Part shown: positions 30,258 to 39,374 of the stretch, one piece after another
How the letters are laid out: every line of letters begins with the position of its first letter
Numbering within the stretch: the stretch's first letter is position 1
Assembly (NCBI RefSeq): GCF_003581425.1
Contig: NZ_QXTG01000003.1
Span: 293 to 64,292, forward strand
Direction: 5' to 3'
Source of the DNA: Amnibacterium setariae
GTDB taxonomy: Bacteria > Actinomycetota > Actinomycetes > Actinomycetales > Microbacteriaceae
DNA length: 64,000 nt
Made by a program: the position numbers and the translations under genes
Notes under the pieces: generated by a model
The model's database searches: none
What the model was told of the DNA's origin: nothing
What the model saw: the letters and a program-made list of their open reading frames with translations, nothing else

Positions 30258-31130
30258 TCACGCGGAGAGGGTGGCGAGCTCCTCGTCCGTCAGCTCGAGC
30301 GTCGCCGCGGCGGCGGAGTCGCGGATCGTCTCCGGCCGCGAGGCGCCCGGGATCGGGATCACGACCGGGGCGAGCGACAGCTCCCACGCCAGCGCGACCT
30401 GCTGCGGGCTGACGCCGTGCACGTCGGCGACGGTCTGGAACGCCGCGTTCTGCGAGCCGAGGCCGGGCGCGTTGCCGATGCCGCCGAGCGGGCTGTAGGG
30501 GAGGAAGGCGAGGCCGAGGTCCGCGCAGAGGCGCAGCTCGTCGAGCGACGAGCGGAACGACGGCGAGAACTGGTTCTGCACCGACACGATGCGGCCGTCG
30601 GTGAGCTCCATGGCCTCCTCGATCTGGTCGGTGCTGACGTTCGACAGCCCCGCCATCCGGATCACGCCGTCGTCGAGCAGGTGCACGAGCGCCCCGACCG
30701 ACTCCGAGAACTTCACCCGCGGGTCCGGGCGGTGGAACTGGTAGAGGTCGATGGCCTCGACGTCGAGCGCCTGCCGCGACGCCTCCGCGGCCTCGATGAT
30801 GTGCCGCGCGGAGCCGTCCTGCGTCCAGGAGCCGTCCCCCGGGCGGAGGTGACCGCCCTTCGTGGCGACGAGCACCTGGCTCGCGTCGCCCTCGTAGGAG
30901 TCGAGCGCGGCGCGGATGAGGCGCTCGTTGTGGCCGACCTCGCCGGCGAGGAGGTGGTAGCTGTCCGCGGTGTCGATCAGCGTGACGTCGGCGTCGAGCG
31001 CCGCGTGGATCGTGGCGATCGCGCGCGGCTCGTCCGGGCGGCCCTCGATGGACAGCGGCATCGCGCCGAGGCCGATCGCGGAGACCGAGCGGGAGCCGAT
31101 CAGGCGGGCGGGGAGGGAGGTGGTGGTCAT
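30258..31130 (-). CDS. Aldo/keto reductase, 290 aa
   Basis: An NADPH-dependent aldo/keto reductase. It shows IGLGAMPLS, LIDTADSYHLLAGEVGHNER (catalytic Asp and Tyr), VLVATKGG (catalytic Lys), LYQFHRPDP (catalytic His), GLSNVS, VQNQFSP and the cofactor loop IPIPGASRPETI. The length of 290 residues matches the family. ATG start at 31130, sharing a 68-bp divergent region with the hadA-like gene. The substrate, some aldehyde or ketone, is unknown. Confidence 0.94.
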   Translation of the reverse strand: MTTTSLPARLIGSRSVSAIGLGAMPLSIEGRPDEPRAIATIHAALDADVTLIDTADSYHLLAGEVGHNERLIRAALDSYEGDASQVLVATKGGHLRPGDGSWTQDGSARHIIEAAEASRQALDVEAIDLYQFHRPDPRVKFSESVGALVHLLDDGVIRMAGLSNVSTDQIEEAMELTDGRIVSVQNQFSPSFRSSLDELRLCADLGLAFLPYSPLGGIGNAPGLGSQNAAFQTVADVHGVSPQQVALAWELSLAPVVIPIPGASRPETIRDSAAAATLELTDEELATLSA

Positions 31131-31198
31131 CCCACGAGTGTCCGTGAGCGGCCTCGTGCATCGCCTGGGCGGCCGGTGCGCGTGACTACCATGCAGGC

Positions 31199-31645
31199 GT
31201 GACCCTCGCCAACGATCTCCAGGGCCGGGTGTACCCCGACACCGAGCCCTACCTCGTGGGGCGGGAGAAGGTGCGCGAGTTCGCCCGCGCCGTCGGTTCC
31301 TCGGACCCGCTCAGCCTCGACCCGGAGGCCGCCCTCGCCGCCGGGTACGCGGACGTCGTCGCGCCGCCGACGTTCCCCGTCGTCGTCCAGGACCTGACCC
31401 TCGCGCAGCTGCTCGCCGACGAGACGGCCGGGGTGGACTTCTCCCGGGTCGTGCACGGCGAGCAGCGCTTCGCCTTCAGCCGCCCGATCGTGGCGGGCGA
31501 CCTGCTGACCGCCACGATGACGGTGACCGACGTGAAGGCGCTCGGCGGCAACGCCATGGTCACCGCCGAGTCGGTGCTGCGCGACGGCGGCGGTCAGCAC
31601 GTCGTCACGGCGACCTCGACGCTCGTGATCCGGGGCGACGCGTGA
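31199..31645 (+). CDS. MaoC-type dehydratase N-terminal-like protein (HadA-like), 148 aa
   Basis: A hot-dog-fold protein of the FAS1_DH_region/HadA type. It opens MTLANDLQGRVYPDTEPYLV (GTG start) and has VGREKVREFARAVGSSDP, VVAPPTFPVVV and RVVHGEQRFAFSRPIVAGDL. It lacks the catalytic D-x4-H motif, as expected for the non-catalytic partner; the next gene supplies it. Together they should dehydrate 3-hydroxyacyl thioesters. TACCAT lies 6 nt before the GTG, so the mRNA is probably leaderless. In actinobacteria hadA/B-type genes often precede the secE-nusG-rplK region, as here. Confidence 0.88.
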   Translation: MTLANDLQGRVYPDTEPYLVGREKVREFARAVGSSDPLSLDPEAALAAGYADVVAPPTFPVVVQDLTLAQLLADETAGVDFSRVVHGEQRFAFSRPIVAGDLLTATMTVTDVKALGGNAMVTAESVLRDGGGQHVVTATSTLVIRGDA

Positions 31646-32067
31646 GCGCCGGGGGCGAGCGGCTCTCGGTCGGCGACGTCGTCGCGACCGGCGGCTTCGA
31701 CCTCGACCGGGACGACCTCGTCCGCTACGCGGGCGCGTCCGGGGACTTCAACCCCATCCACTACCGCGACGACGTCGCCACCTCCGTGGGCCTGCCCGGC
31801 GTGCTCGCGCACGGGATGCTGACGATGGGGCTCGCCGTGCAGCCCGTCGTGGAGCGCTTCGGTGCCGACCGGATCCGCGACTACGGGGTGCGCTTCACCC
31901 GCCCCGTGCCGGTGCCTCCCGAGGGCTCGGTCCGCCTCGAGATCGAGGCGAAGGTCGGGCAGCTGACCGACGACGAGGCCCGCATCGACGTCACCGCGAA
32001 GGTCGCCGGCCAGACCGTGCTCGGGCGGGCGCAGGTCCGCGTCGCGCTGGGGCAGCAGGACCGATGA
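31642..32067 (+). CDS. MaoC-family dehydratase (HadB-like), 141 aa
   Basis: The catalytic hot-dog dehydratase. It has YAGASGDFNPIHYRDDVA with the Asp-x4-His active site, then GLPGVLAHGMLTMGLAVQP and VRFTRPVPVP. The length is standard for HadB-type proteins. The GTG overlaps the previous stop codon (GTGA), and its own stop overlaps murB, so all three genes form one tightly coupled operon. The substrate is presumably a 3-hydroxyacyl-ACP or -CoA. Confidence 0.92.
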   Translation: MSAGGERLSVGDVVATGGFDLDRDDLVRYAGASGDFNPIHYRDDVATSVGLPGVLAHGMLTMGLAVQPVVERFGADRIRDYGVRFTRPVPVPPEGSVRLEIEAKVGQLTDDEARIDVTAKVAGQTVLGRAQVRVALGQQDR

Positions 32068-33278
32068 GCGCCGACGCCGCCGCGGGACAGGACCTGCGGC
32101 TCGCCGACCTGACGACCCTGCACGTCGGCGGGCCCGCACGCCGGGTCGTCGTCGCGACCACGGTCGACGAGGTCGTGCGGACGGCCCTGAGCGCGTGGGC
32201 CGACGAGGAGCCGCTGCTCGTGCTCGGCGGGGGCTCGAACGTCGTGATCGGCGACGAGGGCTTCGACGGCACGGTGCTCGTCGTCGCGACCCGCGGCATC
32301 GAGCGCCTCGAGGGCGCCGCCCACGCCGTGGCGGGACCGCCCGCGACGGACGCCGACCGCCTCCGCACGCTCGAGCGCTCGCTGCGCCCCGTGCAGCAGC
32401 GGGAGCCCGTGCGGATCCGCGTCCAGGCGGGGGAGTCGTGGGACGGCCTCTGCGCCGTCGCCGTCGAGCAGGGCTGGAGCGGCATCGAGGCGCTCTCCGG
32501 CGTGCCCGGCTCCTGCGGCGCCGCCCCGATCCAGAACATCGGCGCCTACGGCCAGGAGCTGGCGGCCACGCTCGCCGCGGTCGAGTTCCTCGACCGCGAG
32601 ACCGGGGAGATCCGCCGGCTCCCCGCCTCCGAGCTGCGGCTCGGCTACCGCACGAGCGTGTTCAAGCAGGGGCTCGCGGGCGTGGTCCTGTCGATCGACC
32701 TCGTGCTCCACCGCGCCGTCGGCGACGGCCCCGTGCTCAGCTCGCCGGTCGCCTACGCGCAGCTCGCGGAGGCCCTCGGGGTGCCCCTCGGTGGCCGCGT
32801 CCCCATCGCCGCGCTCCGCGAGACCGTGCTCGCCCTCCGCAGCAGGAAGGGGATGGTCCTCGACCCCGAGGACCCCGAGTCGGTGAGCGTCGGCTCCTTC
32901 TTCACGAACCCGATCGTCAGCGAGCACTTCGCGGCGACGCTGCCCCGGGACGCGCCGCGCTGGCCGACCTCCGGCGACGAGCCCGACGTCGTGGTGCCGC
33001 TCGGCGCCGCGCTCCCGCCGCGACCGGACCGCGCGGGCGAGCCGCGGGTCAAGCTGTCGGCCGCGTGGCTCATCGAGCACGCGGGCGTGCAGCGCGGGTT
33101 CCGGCTGCCCGGCTCCGACGCGCACATCTCGAAGAAGCACACGCTCGCGATCGTGAACGGCGGCCACGCGACGGCGGCGCAGGTCGTCGAGCTGGCCCGC
33201 TACATCCAGCACCGGGTGCAGAGCGAGTTCGGCGTCGTGCTGCACCCCGAGCCGAACCTCATCGGCGCCACCGTCTGA
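32064..33278 (+). CDS. murB: UDP-N-acetylmuramate dehydrogenase MurB, 404 aa
   Basis: Reduces UDP-GlcNAc-enolpyruvate to UDP-MurNAc in peptidoglycan synthesis, using FAD and NADPH. Seen: TTLHVGGPARRVVVAT, the FAD loop LVLGGGSNVVIGDEGF, GVPGSCGAAPIQNIGAYGQE, GYRTSVFK and the active-site Ser in GSFFTNPIVS, with a C-terminal Glu (LHPEPNLIG). The length of 404 residues is somewhat longer than the E. coli enzyme because of insertions around residues 90-112 and 295-335, common in actinobacteria. ATG start overlapping the hadB-like stop codon by 4 nt. Cytoplasmic. Followed by a terminator. Confidence 0.96.
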   Translation: MSADAAAGQDLRLADLTTLHVGGPARRVVVATTVDEVVRTALSAWADEEPLLVLGGGSNVVIGDEGFDGTVLVVATRGIERLEGAAHAVAGPPATDADRLRTLERSLRPVQQREPVRIRVQAGESWDGLCAVAVEQGWSGIEALSGVPGSCGAAPIQNIGAYGQELAATLAAVEFLDRETGEIRRLPASELRLGYRTSVFKQGLAGVVLSIDLVLHRAVGDGPVLSSPVAYAQLAEALGVPLGGRVPIAALRETVLALRSRKGMVLDPEDPESVSVGSFFTNPIVSEHFAATLPRDAPRWPTSGDEPDVVVPLGAALPPRPDRAGEPRVKLSAAWLIEHAGVQRGFRLPGSDAHISKKHTLAIVNGGHATAAQVVELARYIQHRVQSEFGVVLHPEPNLIGATV

Positions 33279-33298
33279 CCCGGCTCGCGGCCGGTCGC

Positions 33299-33330
33299 CG
33301 GACATGGACGGCGTGCCGTCCATGTCCGGA
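33299..33330 (+). terminator. 14-bp perfect stem-loop after murB
   Basis: Arms 33299-33312 and 33317-33330 pair perfectly with a CGTG loop, 20 nt after the murB stop codon. Confidence 0.75.
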
Positions 33331-33392
33331 TCAGGTCCGCGGTTACCGTCCTGCTGCGCCCCTCGAACGGAGGGGGCGGAAGGGGCCGACCG

Positions 33393-34643
33393 GTGACACG
33401 CATCCTGCTGCGAGCGCACAAGGATCCCTTCCGGGTGGCCCGTCCGACGACGGTCTACCGCCGGAACCTCATCGGCGACAACGTCGGCAACCTCCTCTTC
33501 TCGAGCGCGAGCTACAAGCTGCTCCAGACCGCCGGCACCGAGATCGAGGTCGGCGGCATGAAGGGCGGCCGGGCGGAGGCGGAGCGGATCAACGCGACCG
33601 CCGACCACGTCGTCATCCCGCTCGCGAACGCGTTCCGACCGAGCTACCAGCAGACGCTCGACCGGATGTCCGAGACGATCGAGGCGCTGACCGTGCCCGT
33701 CACCGTGCTCGGGGTCGGCGCGCAGCTGCGGCTCGACGGCAAGGTCGAGCGCCTCGACGGCGTCAAGGCGTCGGTGCAGCGCTTCGTGCGCGCGGTCCTC
33801 GACCACGCGCCCTCGATCGGCGTCCGCGGCGAGTTCACGGAGGGCTACCTCCGCGGGCTCGGCTTCCGCGACGTCGACGTGATCGGCTGCCCCTCGGTCT
33901 TCCTCAAGGGCCCCGGGCTGCGGGTCGAGAAGCGGGTGCCGGCGCTCACCGCCGAGTCGCGCATCAGCCTCAACCTCTCCCCGTACGTGCCGGGCCTCGT
34001 GCCGATCGTCGAGCGGCACATGGAGCGGTACCCGAACCTCCGCTACGCGGCGCAGCACCGCGACGCGCTCGGGATGCTCCTCGACCGCGACCACCGACCC
34101 GCGCAGACGAAGACCGACCAGACCCGGCTGCCCACCCACCACGCGCACCCGCTGGTCCGCGACGGCCGCACGAGCTTCTTCGTCGACCCCGAGCCGTGGA
34201 TCCGCTACCTCGCCGGCTTCGACTACAGCCTCGGCACCCGCATCCACGGCAACATCGCCGCGCTGCTCGCCGGGACGCCCGCGACGGTGCTCGCGCACGA
34301 CTCGCGCACGCTCGAGCTCGTGCGCTTCTACGACATCCCGCACCGCCTGATGAAGCAGACGGGCCCGGACACGGACGCGGCCGAGCTCTACGAGGAGGCG
34401 GACTTCACCGCCTTCAACGACCGCCACCAGGCGCGCTTCGACCGGTTCGCGGAGTTCCTCGGCGCGCACGGGCTGCAGCACGTCTACGCGCCCGGTCAGG
34501 ACCCGGAGCACTTCGACCGCCGCGTCGCGGCCACGCGCTGGCCCGGGGACGTCGGCGCGACGCCGCCCCAGGTGCGGCCGGGCTTCCGGCTCGCGGACCT
34601 CGTCGGCCCGCGCATCCGCCGCTTCCGTACCGCCGCGGCCTGA
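33393..34643 (+). CDS. Polysaccharide pyruvyl transferase family protein, 416 aa
   Basis: A pyruvyltransferase-like protein (CsaB/WcaK superfamily), which would add pyruvate ketals to cell-surface polysaccharide. The N-terminus carries RRNLIGDNVGNLLFSSASYK; further typical segments are VLGVGAQLRL, GVRGEFTEGYLRGLG, VIGCPSVFLKGPG, ISLNLSPYVPG and the C-terminal SLGTRIHGNIAALLAGTPAT. GTG start at 33393; the GGAGGGGG upstream is distant. The gene stands alone between murB and the aminotransferase, an unusual place for a surface-polysaccharide enzyme, and no glycosyltransferase is nearby. Cytoplasmic. Confidence 0.88.
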   Translation: MTRILLRAHKDPFRVARPTTVYRRNLIGDNVGNLLFSSASYKLLQTAGTEIEVGGMKGGRAEAERINATADHVVIPLANAFRPSYQQTLDRMSETIEALTVPVTVLGVGAQLRLDGKVERLDGVKASVQRFVRAVLDHAPSIGVRGEFTEGYLRGLGFRDVDVIGCPSVFLKGPGLRVEKRVPALTAESRISLNLSPYVPGLVPIVERHMERYPNLRYAAQHRDALGMLLDRDHRPAQTKTDQTRLPTHHAHPLVRDGRTSFFVDPEPWIRYLAGFDYSLGTRIHGNIAALLAGTPATVLAHDSRTLELVRFYDIPHRLMKQTGPDTDAAELYEEADFTAFNDRHQARFDRFAEFLGAHGLQHVYAPGQDPEHFDRRVAATRWPGDVGATPPQVRPGFRLADLVGPRIRRFRTAAA

Positions 34644-34652
34644 TCGAGGGTC

Positions 34653-35261
34653 TCAGGCGGTCCTTCGCGTCGGCGCGCGCAGGACGAGGCGCAGCAGCGC
34701 CGCCGCCCCGGCGAACGCGCCGGCGACCAGGGCGACCCAGCCCGCGACGACGCCGTAGCCCTGCGCCGGACTGAGGAACGGGTAGGGCACCCACCCGTCG
34801 GTCGCGCCGCGCACCAGCACGACCGCGATCCACAGGAGCGGGTAGGCCAGCACGACCGGCAGGAGCCGAGCCGGGAGGGGGCGGCGGTCCGGCGCGAGCA
34901 CGAGGTCGACGAGCGCCGCGACCGGGGTCACGGCGTGCAGGACGACGTTCGCCCACGGCACGGGGATGCCGCCCGCCGCGTCGACCGGCGCGAGCAGCGT
35001 CCAGTAGACGACCCCGACGATCAGCAGGTACGTCGCGGCGCACCACCGCACGACGACCCAGCCCGTGGTGGCCGGCGAGCCGCGCAGCAGGCGCACGGCG
35101 CCGACCACCGCCACCACGGCGCCGATCACGTTCGACTGCACGGTGAAGAACCCGAAGAAGTTCGCGAGCGGAACCGGGGCGACGGCCGCGAACGTCGCCG
35201 CGACCGCGGCGACGACCAGGAGGGCGACGACGAGCCGGAGCGCGGCGGTCACGGGGTGCAC
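34653..35261 (-). CDS. Pr6Pr-type integral membrane protein, 202 aa
   Basis: A membrane protein with six predicted helices, resembling the actinobacterial Pr6Pr/FAR-17a-like family of unknown function. Notable segments: PLANFFGFFTVQSNVIGAVV, YWTLLAPVDA, PWANVVLHAVTPVAALVDLV, YPLLWIAVVLVRG and a C-terminal GYGVVAGWVALVAGAFAGAA. The GTG at 35261 is preceded by TAGCGT 7 nt upstream and no Shine-Dalgarno, suggesting a leaderless mRNA. It converges with the pyruvyltransferase gene (9-nt gap). Confidence 0.85.
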   Translation of the reverse strand: MHPVTAALRLVVALLVVAAVAATFAAVAPVPLANFFGFFTVQSNVIGAVVAVVGAVRLLRGSPATTGWVVVRWCAATYLLIVGVVYWTLLAPVDAAGGIPVPWANVVLHAVTPVAALVDLVLAPDRRPLPARLLPVVLAYPLLWIAVVLVRGATDGWVPYPFLSPAQGYGVVAGWVALVAGAFAGAAALLRLVLRAPTRRTA

Positions 35262-35321
35262 GACGCCGACGCTAGGGCCGGGACGGCCCCCGGGTCACGC
35301 TCCTCGTCACGAGGGACCGTT

Positions 35322-35422
35322 TCGCGGATCCGCAAGAACTGCCCGACACGCCGACGGCGCGCCTCCGGATGCGGCGTGTCGGGTCAGATCTGCGGATCCG
35401 CGGAGGATCTGCGGATCCGCGA
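35322..35422. repeat. Nested repeats and hairpin after aspartate aminotransferase gene
   Basis: GATCTGCGGATCCGCG occurs twice in direct orientation (35387-35402 and 35406-35421), and TCGCGGATCCGCA (35322-35334) is the inverted partner of 35410-35422. Between them a 12-bp stem (35342-35353 with 35372-35383) forms a terminator-like hairpin. It probably ends the aminotransferase transcript. Confidence 0.65.
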
Positions 35423-35425
35423 GGG

Positions 35426-36631
35426 TCAGCCGAAGAAGTCGGCGAGGCGGCGGACGCCCTCCGCGAGCTGGTCGTCGCCCAGCGCGTAGCTGAGGCGCAG
35501 GTAGCCGCTCGGGCCGAACGCCTCGCCCGGCACGACCGCGACCTCGAGCCGCTCGAGCAGCAGGTCGGCGAGCTCGAGGGTGGTCGTGGGCACGACCCCG
35601 CCCCACTCCTTCCCGAGCAGCGCGGTCACGTCCGGGTAGACGTAGAAGGCGCCCTGCGGGGTCGGGGTGCGGAAGCCGGGGATCGCGTTCAGCCCGTCGA
35701 CGATCGCCTTCCGCCGCCGGTCGAACGCCTGCCGCATCGCCTCGATCGGCTCGGTCGGGCCGGTCAGCGCCGCGATCGCCGCGCGCTGGGCGACGTTGTT
35801 CACGTTCGAGGAGAGGTGCGACTGCAGGTCGTTCGCGCCCTTGATCGCGGCGGCGGGGCCGATCATCCAGCCGACGCGCCACCCGGTCATCGCGTAGGTC
35901 TTCGCGACGCCGTTGACGAGCACCGTCTGGTCGGCGAGCTCCGGCACGGCCTCGACGATCGAGACCGCCTTCACGCCGTCGTAGACGAGGTTCTGGTAGA
36001 TCTCGTCGGTCATCACCCAGATGCCGTGCTCGAGCGCCCACTCGCCGATGGCGCGGGTCTCCTCCGGCGAGTAGACCGCGCCGGTCGGGTTCGACGGCGA
36101 CACGAACATCAGCAGCTTCGTGCGCGGGGTGCGCGCGGCCTCGAGCTGCCCGACCGTGACCTTGTACTCCTGGTCCGCGCCCGCGAAGACCTCGACGGGC
36201 ACGCCGCCCGCGAGCTTGACGACCTCCGGGTAGGTCACCCAGTACGGGGCGGGGATCAGGACCTCGTCGCCCTCGCCGACCAGGGTCTGCACGGTCTGGT
36301 AGACGGCGTGCTTGCCGCCGTTCGTGACGATGACCTGCGCCGGCGAGACCTCGAGGCCGCTGTCGCGCAGCGTCTTCGCCGCGATCGCCTCGCGCAGCTC
36401 GGGCAGGCCGGGCGCGGGCGTGTAGTGGTGGTTGCGCGGGTCGCGGGCGGCCCGCTCGGCGGCCTCGACGACGTGGGCGGGGGAGTCGAAGTCGGGCTCG
36501 CCCGCCGCGTAGCTGACCACGGGGCGTCCCGCGGCCTTCAGCGCCTTCGCCTTCGAATCGACCTTCAGCGTCGCGGACTCGGCGATGGCGGCGATGCGAG
36601 GCGAGATGGGGGCCGGAGCGGTGCGAGGCAC
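35426..36631 (-). CDS. Aspartate-type pyridoxal-phosphate aminotransferase, 401 aa
   Basis: A class I aminotransferase of the AspB/AspC (subgroup Ib) type, exchanging amino groups between aspartate and 2-oxoglutarate or related acids. Seen: [58 protein letters not shown], the PLP lysine in [18 protein letters not shown], and the C-terminal Arg in GYLRLSYAL. Two GTG codons are possible; the one at 36631 gives [12 protein letters not shown], with a TAGGCT box 8 nt upstream and no Shine-Dalgarno. In actinobacteria this gene commonly lies near tRNA-Trp-secE-nusG. Confidence 0.93.
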   Translation of the reverse strand: MPRTAPAPISPRIAAIAESATLKVDSKAKALKAAGRPVVSYAAGEPDFDSPAHVVEAAERAARDPRNHHYTPAPGLPELREAIAAKTLRDSGLEVSPAQVIVTNGGKHAVYQTVQTLVGEGDEVLIPAPYWVTYPEVVKLAGGVPVEVFAGADQEYKVTVGQLEAARTPRTKLLMFVSPSNPTGAVYSPEETRAIGEWALEHGIWVMTDEIYQNLVYDGVKAVSIVEAVPELADQTVLVNGVAKTYAMTGWRVGWMIGPAAAIKGANDLQSHLSSNVNNVAQRAAIAALTGPTEPIEAMRQAFDRRRKAIVDGLNAIPGFRTPTPQGAFYVYPDVTALLGKEWGGVVPTTTLELADLLLERLEVAVVPGEAFGPSGYLRLSYALGDDQLAEGVRRLADFFG

Positions 36632-36757
36632 GGTCACCGAGCCTACCGGCGCACCCGAGCCGGCGTTCAGGCTGCGCCGAGCGGCGTTCAGGCGGAGGTC
36701 CAGTCCGACGACGAACCATCGCAGGGCGCCGGTCGTCGGCGCGAGGAAGAGGGAACC

Positions 36758-37525
36758 GTGCTGCTCGAGGGCAAGTCGATCGTCGTCACCGGGGGCAACT
36801 CCGGCATCGGGAAGGCCATCGTGCTCGCGATGGCGGCGGAGGGGGCGAACGTCGTCGTCGACTACGTCGCCCACGAGGACGCCACGGAGCAGCTGATCCG
36901 GCAGGTGGAGGCCGCGGGCGGCAAGGCGGTCGGGGTCGAGGCCGACATCTCCAGGTCGGACGACCTGCACCGGATGATGCAGACCGCCGTCGACTCGTTC
37001 GGGCGCCTGGACGTGCTCGTCAACAACGCCGGCATCGAGACCCGGCAGTCCCTGCTCGACACGACCGAGGAGGACTACGAGAAGGTGATGGCGGTCAACA
37101 TGAAGAGCGCGTTCTTCGCCTCGCAGGCGGCCGCCAAGCGGTTCATCGAGCAGGGCGACGGCGGTCTCGTGCTCAACATCTCCTCCGTGCACGAGGACTG
37201 GCCGATGCCCGGCAACATCGCCTACTGCGTCTCCAAGGGCGGCATGCGCATGCTCACCCGCACCGCGGGGGTCGAGCTCGGGCAGCACGGCATCCGGATG
37301 GTGAACATCGCGCCCGGAGCGGTCGACACGCCCATCAACGCCTCGACCACCTCGAACGAGGACCTGCTCGGGAAGCTGCAGGACGCGATCCCGCTGCACC
37401 GCCTGGCCGAGGCGAGCGACATCGCCGACGTCGCGGTGTTCCTCGCGTCGGGCCGCGCCTCGTACATGACCGCCACCACGGTGGTCGTCGACGGCGGGAT
37501 CATGCAGGGCAGCGTCGGGCTCTGA
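36758..37525 (+). CDS. Short-chain dehydrogenase/reductase, 255 aa
   Basis: A classical SDR resembling glucose 1-dehydrogenase. It has the cofactor motif [21 protein letters not shown], the active-site Ser in [10 protein letters not shown], Tyr-x3-Lys in YCVSKGGMR, and [11 protein letters not shown] near the C-terminus. The length is standard. GTG start with GAGGAAGAGGG upstream. An oxidoreductase for a sugar or polyol is likely; the exact substrate is unknown. It diverges from the aminotransferase and is followed by tRNA-Trp. Confidence 0.93.
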   Translation: MLLEGKSIVVTGGNSGIGKAIVLAMAAEGANVVVDYVAHEDATEQLIRQVEAAGGKAVGVEADISRSDDLHRMMQTAVDSFGRLDVLVNNAGIETRQSLLDTTEEDYEKVMAVNMKSAFFASQAAAKRFIEQGDGGLVLNISSVHEDWPMPGNIAYCVSKGGMRMLTRTAGVELGQHGIRMVNIAPGAVDTPINASTTSNEDLLGKLQDAIPLHRLAEASDIADVAVFLASGRASYMTATTVVVDGGIMQGSVGL

Positions 37526-37618
37526 CGGCGCGCCCGCGGCGCCTCCGGAGGCCGCTGCTACACTTGCGGCGCCCGTGGGGTGCAGGCGTTCGCACGTCCC
37601 TGCCCTGCGAGCAGCCCT

Positions 37619-37691
37619 AGGGCGGTGGCTCAATTGGTAGAGCAGCGGTCTCCAAAACCGCAGGTTGCAGGTTCGAGTCCTGTCCGCCCTG
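37619..37691 (+). tRNA. tRNA-Trp (CCA)
   Basis: A 73-nt tRNA with acceptor AGGGCGG/CCGCCCT, D arm GCTCAATTGGTAGAGC, anticodon loop CTCCAAA (CCA), T loop TTCGAGT and discriminator G. A TACACT -10-like box lies at about 37559. Its position directly before secE is conserved in actinobacteria. Confidence 0.97.
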
Positions 37692-37722
37692 CGAGAAGAA
37701 CAGCGGCGAGAGGAGGACGCAG

Positions 37723-37995
37723 GTGGCACGCAGAGTGCTCGACGAGCCCGGCGAGGACGTCGTCGCGGTCGCGAAGCTCGAGCGGCAGGCTCGGCGCGGT
37801 CCCTTCGCCCGGATCGCCCTGTTCCTCCGGCAGGTCGTCGCCGAGCTGCGCAAGGTGGTCACCCCCACCTGGCGCGAGCTCGTCACCTACACCGCGGTCG
37901 TGCTCGGTTTCGTCGTCGTGATGATGGCGATCGTGTACGTGCTGGACATCGCGTTCGGCGCGCTCGTGGTGTGGGTGTTCGCCGGCTCCAGCTGA
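37723..37995 (+). CDS. secE: Preprotein translocase subunit SecE, 90 aa
   Basis: A small essential subunit of the SecYEG translocon. It has the conserved amphipathic segment [20 protein letters not shown] followed by one membrane helix ([20 protein letters not shown]). The basic N-terminus of about 38 residues is typical of actinobacteria. The GTG at 37723 begins [10 protein letters not shown], with GAGAGGAGG upstream. It lies 31 nt after tRNA-Trp and just upstream of nusG, the usual order. Confidence 0.95.
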   Translation: MARRVLDEPGEDVVAVAKLERQARRGPFARIALFLRQVVAELRKVVTPTWRELVTYTAVVLGFVVVMMAIVYVLDIAFGALVVWVFAGSS

Positions 37996-38078
37996 CCGGC
38001 GCCCGCGACACCGCACGCCGCTGCCCGCGCACCCCCGCGGGCACGACAGACGTCATCGATCCAGAAGGAATCCGAACC

Positions 38079-39140
38079 GTGGCCAGAGACCCCCGCGACG
38101 ACCTCGACCTCGAGCCCGAGTACGAGCAGGACGCCGGGCCCGAGGAGGCCGACCCCGCGCTCGACTTCACCGACGACTCGCACCTGCCCAGCGCGCAGGA
38201 GGAGCTCGCCGAGGCGACGCGCGGCGAGCGGCTGAACCTGCTCACGGACGCCGACGAGGACGACGTGGACTTCGAGGAGGAGCTCGAGGCGATCGAGGAG
38301 GCGGCCGACCCGGCCGCCGACCGCGCCGTCGACGAGGCGCTCGAGGTGCACGACCCCGCCGACTACGAGGCCGCCGCCGAGGCGACCGACGACGAGAGCG
38401 ACGAGGCGTTCGAGGAGGCCGCGGCCGCCGGTTCGACCGAGGGCGTGTCCGAGGCAATCAGCGCCGACATCGCCGAGGACCAGCTCGACGCCGAGGCGGA
38501 GGACGCCGACGTCGACCCCTACGAGGCCTTCCGCCAGGAGCTCCGCGGCAAGCTCGGCAAGTGGTACGTCATCCACTCCTACGCCGGCTTCGAGAAGCGC
38601 GTGAAGCAGAACATCGAGCAGCGCAAGACGACGCTCGCGCAGGAGGACGCGATCTACGAGGTCCAGGTCCCGATGGAGGACGTGGTCGAGATCAAGAACG
38701 GCCAGCGCAAGCTGGTCAACCGCGTCCGCATCCCCGGCTACGTGCTCGTCCGCATGGACCTGAACGAGGAGTCGTGGTCGCTCGTCCGCCACACGCCGGG
38801 CGTCACCGGCTTCGTCGGCAACGCGCACAACCCGACGCCGCTGCGCTTCAACGAGGCGTTCGAGATGCTGAAGAGCACGGTGCAGGTCGCCGAGGCCCCG
38901 GTGAAGGCCGGCGCCGGCGCGACGAAGGGCGCCCGCGGCGCGACGGCCCGCCAGCCGATCCCGGCCGAGGTCGACTTCGAGACCGGCGAGACCATCACGA
39001 TCAAGGAGGGCTCGTTCGCGGGCCTGCCCGGCACGATCTCCGAGATCAAGCCGGAGAGCGGCAAGCTCACGGTCCTCGTCTCGCTCTTCGAGCGCGAGAC
39101 GCCGGTCGAGCTGTCCTTCGAGCAGGTCACCAAGCTCTGA
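38079..39140 (+). CDS. nusG: Transcription termination/antitermination protein NusG, 353 aa
   Basis: NusG with the long acidic N-terminal extension typical of actinobacteria (about 155 residues, mostly Asp, Glu and Ala). The NGN domain starts at [20 protein letters not shown] and includes [20 protein letters not shown] and [10 protein letters not shown]; the C-terminal KOW domain has [20 protein letters not shown]. It binds RNA polymerase and couples it to Rho or the ribosome. GTG start at 38079 with AAGGAA upstream. The double-hairpin element at 39150 begins 10 nt after the stop codon. Confidence 0.96.
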   Translation: MARDPRDDLDLEPEYEQDAGPEEADPALDFTDDSHLPSAQEELAEATRGERLNLLTDADEDDVDFEEELEAIEEAADPAADRAVDEALEVHDPADYEAAAEATDDESDEAFEEAAAAGSTEGVSEAISADIAEDQLDAEAEDADVDPYEAFRQELRGKLGKWYVIHSYAGFEKRVKQNIEQRKTTLAQEDAIYEVQVPMEDVVEIKNGQRKLVNRVRIPGYVLVRMDLNEESWSLVRHTPGVTGFVGNAHNPTPLRFNEAFEMLKSTVQVAEAPVKAGAGATKGARGATARQPIPAEVDFETGETITIKEGSFAGLPGTISEIKPESGKLTVLVSLFERETPVELSFEQVTKL

Positions 39141-39149
39141 GTTCATGGT

Positions 39150-39230
39150 CTTCGATCCGCAAGCGGATCGAAGCCTGTGCCGTACCGGCGGGCACTGTGT
39201 TCATGCACACCGTGCCCGCCGGCTGACGGC
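39150..39230 (+). repeat. Double-hairpin 3'-UTR element, copy 1 (after nusG)
   Basis: Hairpin A: CTTCGATCCG-CAAG-CGGATCGAAG (39150-39173). A linker ending in GCCGT follows, then hairpin B: arms 39185-39195 and 39212-39222, enclosed by an outer helix GCCGT (39179-39183) with ACGGC (39226-39230) that leaves A on one side and CTG on the other. Copies 2 (40521) and 3 (59685) keep the architecture with compensating base changes. Confidence 0.8.
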
Positions 39231-39374
39231 GGCCGCTCGGACTCGTCCCGTTTCGGCGTAAGATCGTCCGTCGGCCTGCGCATCGCGGGTCCACGGCACC
39301 ACACCGCGCATCGGCGCGGCGGTGGGAGCAGGCGCGCAGCAGCCGCTGCACGTCTTCGAAGAAGGAGAAGAAGC

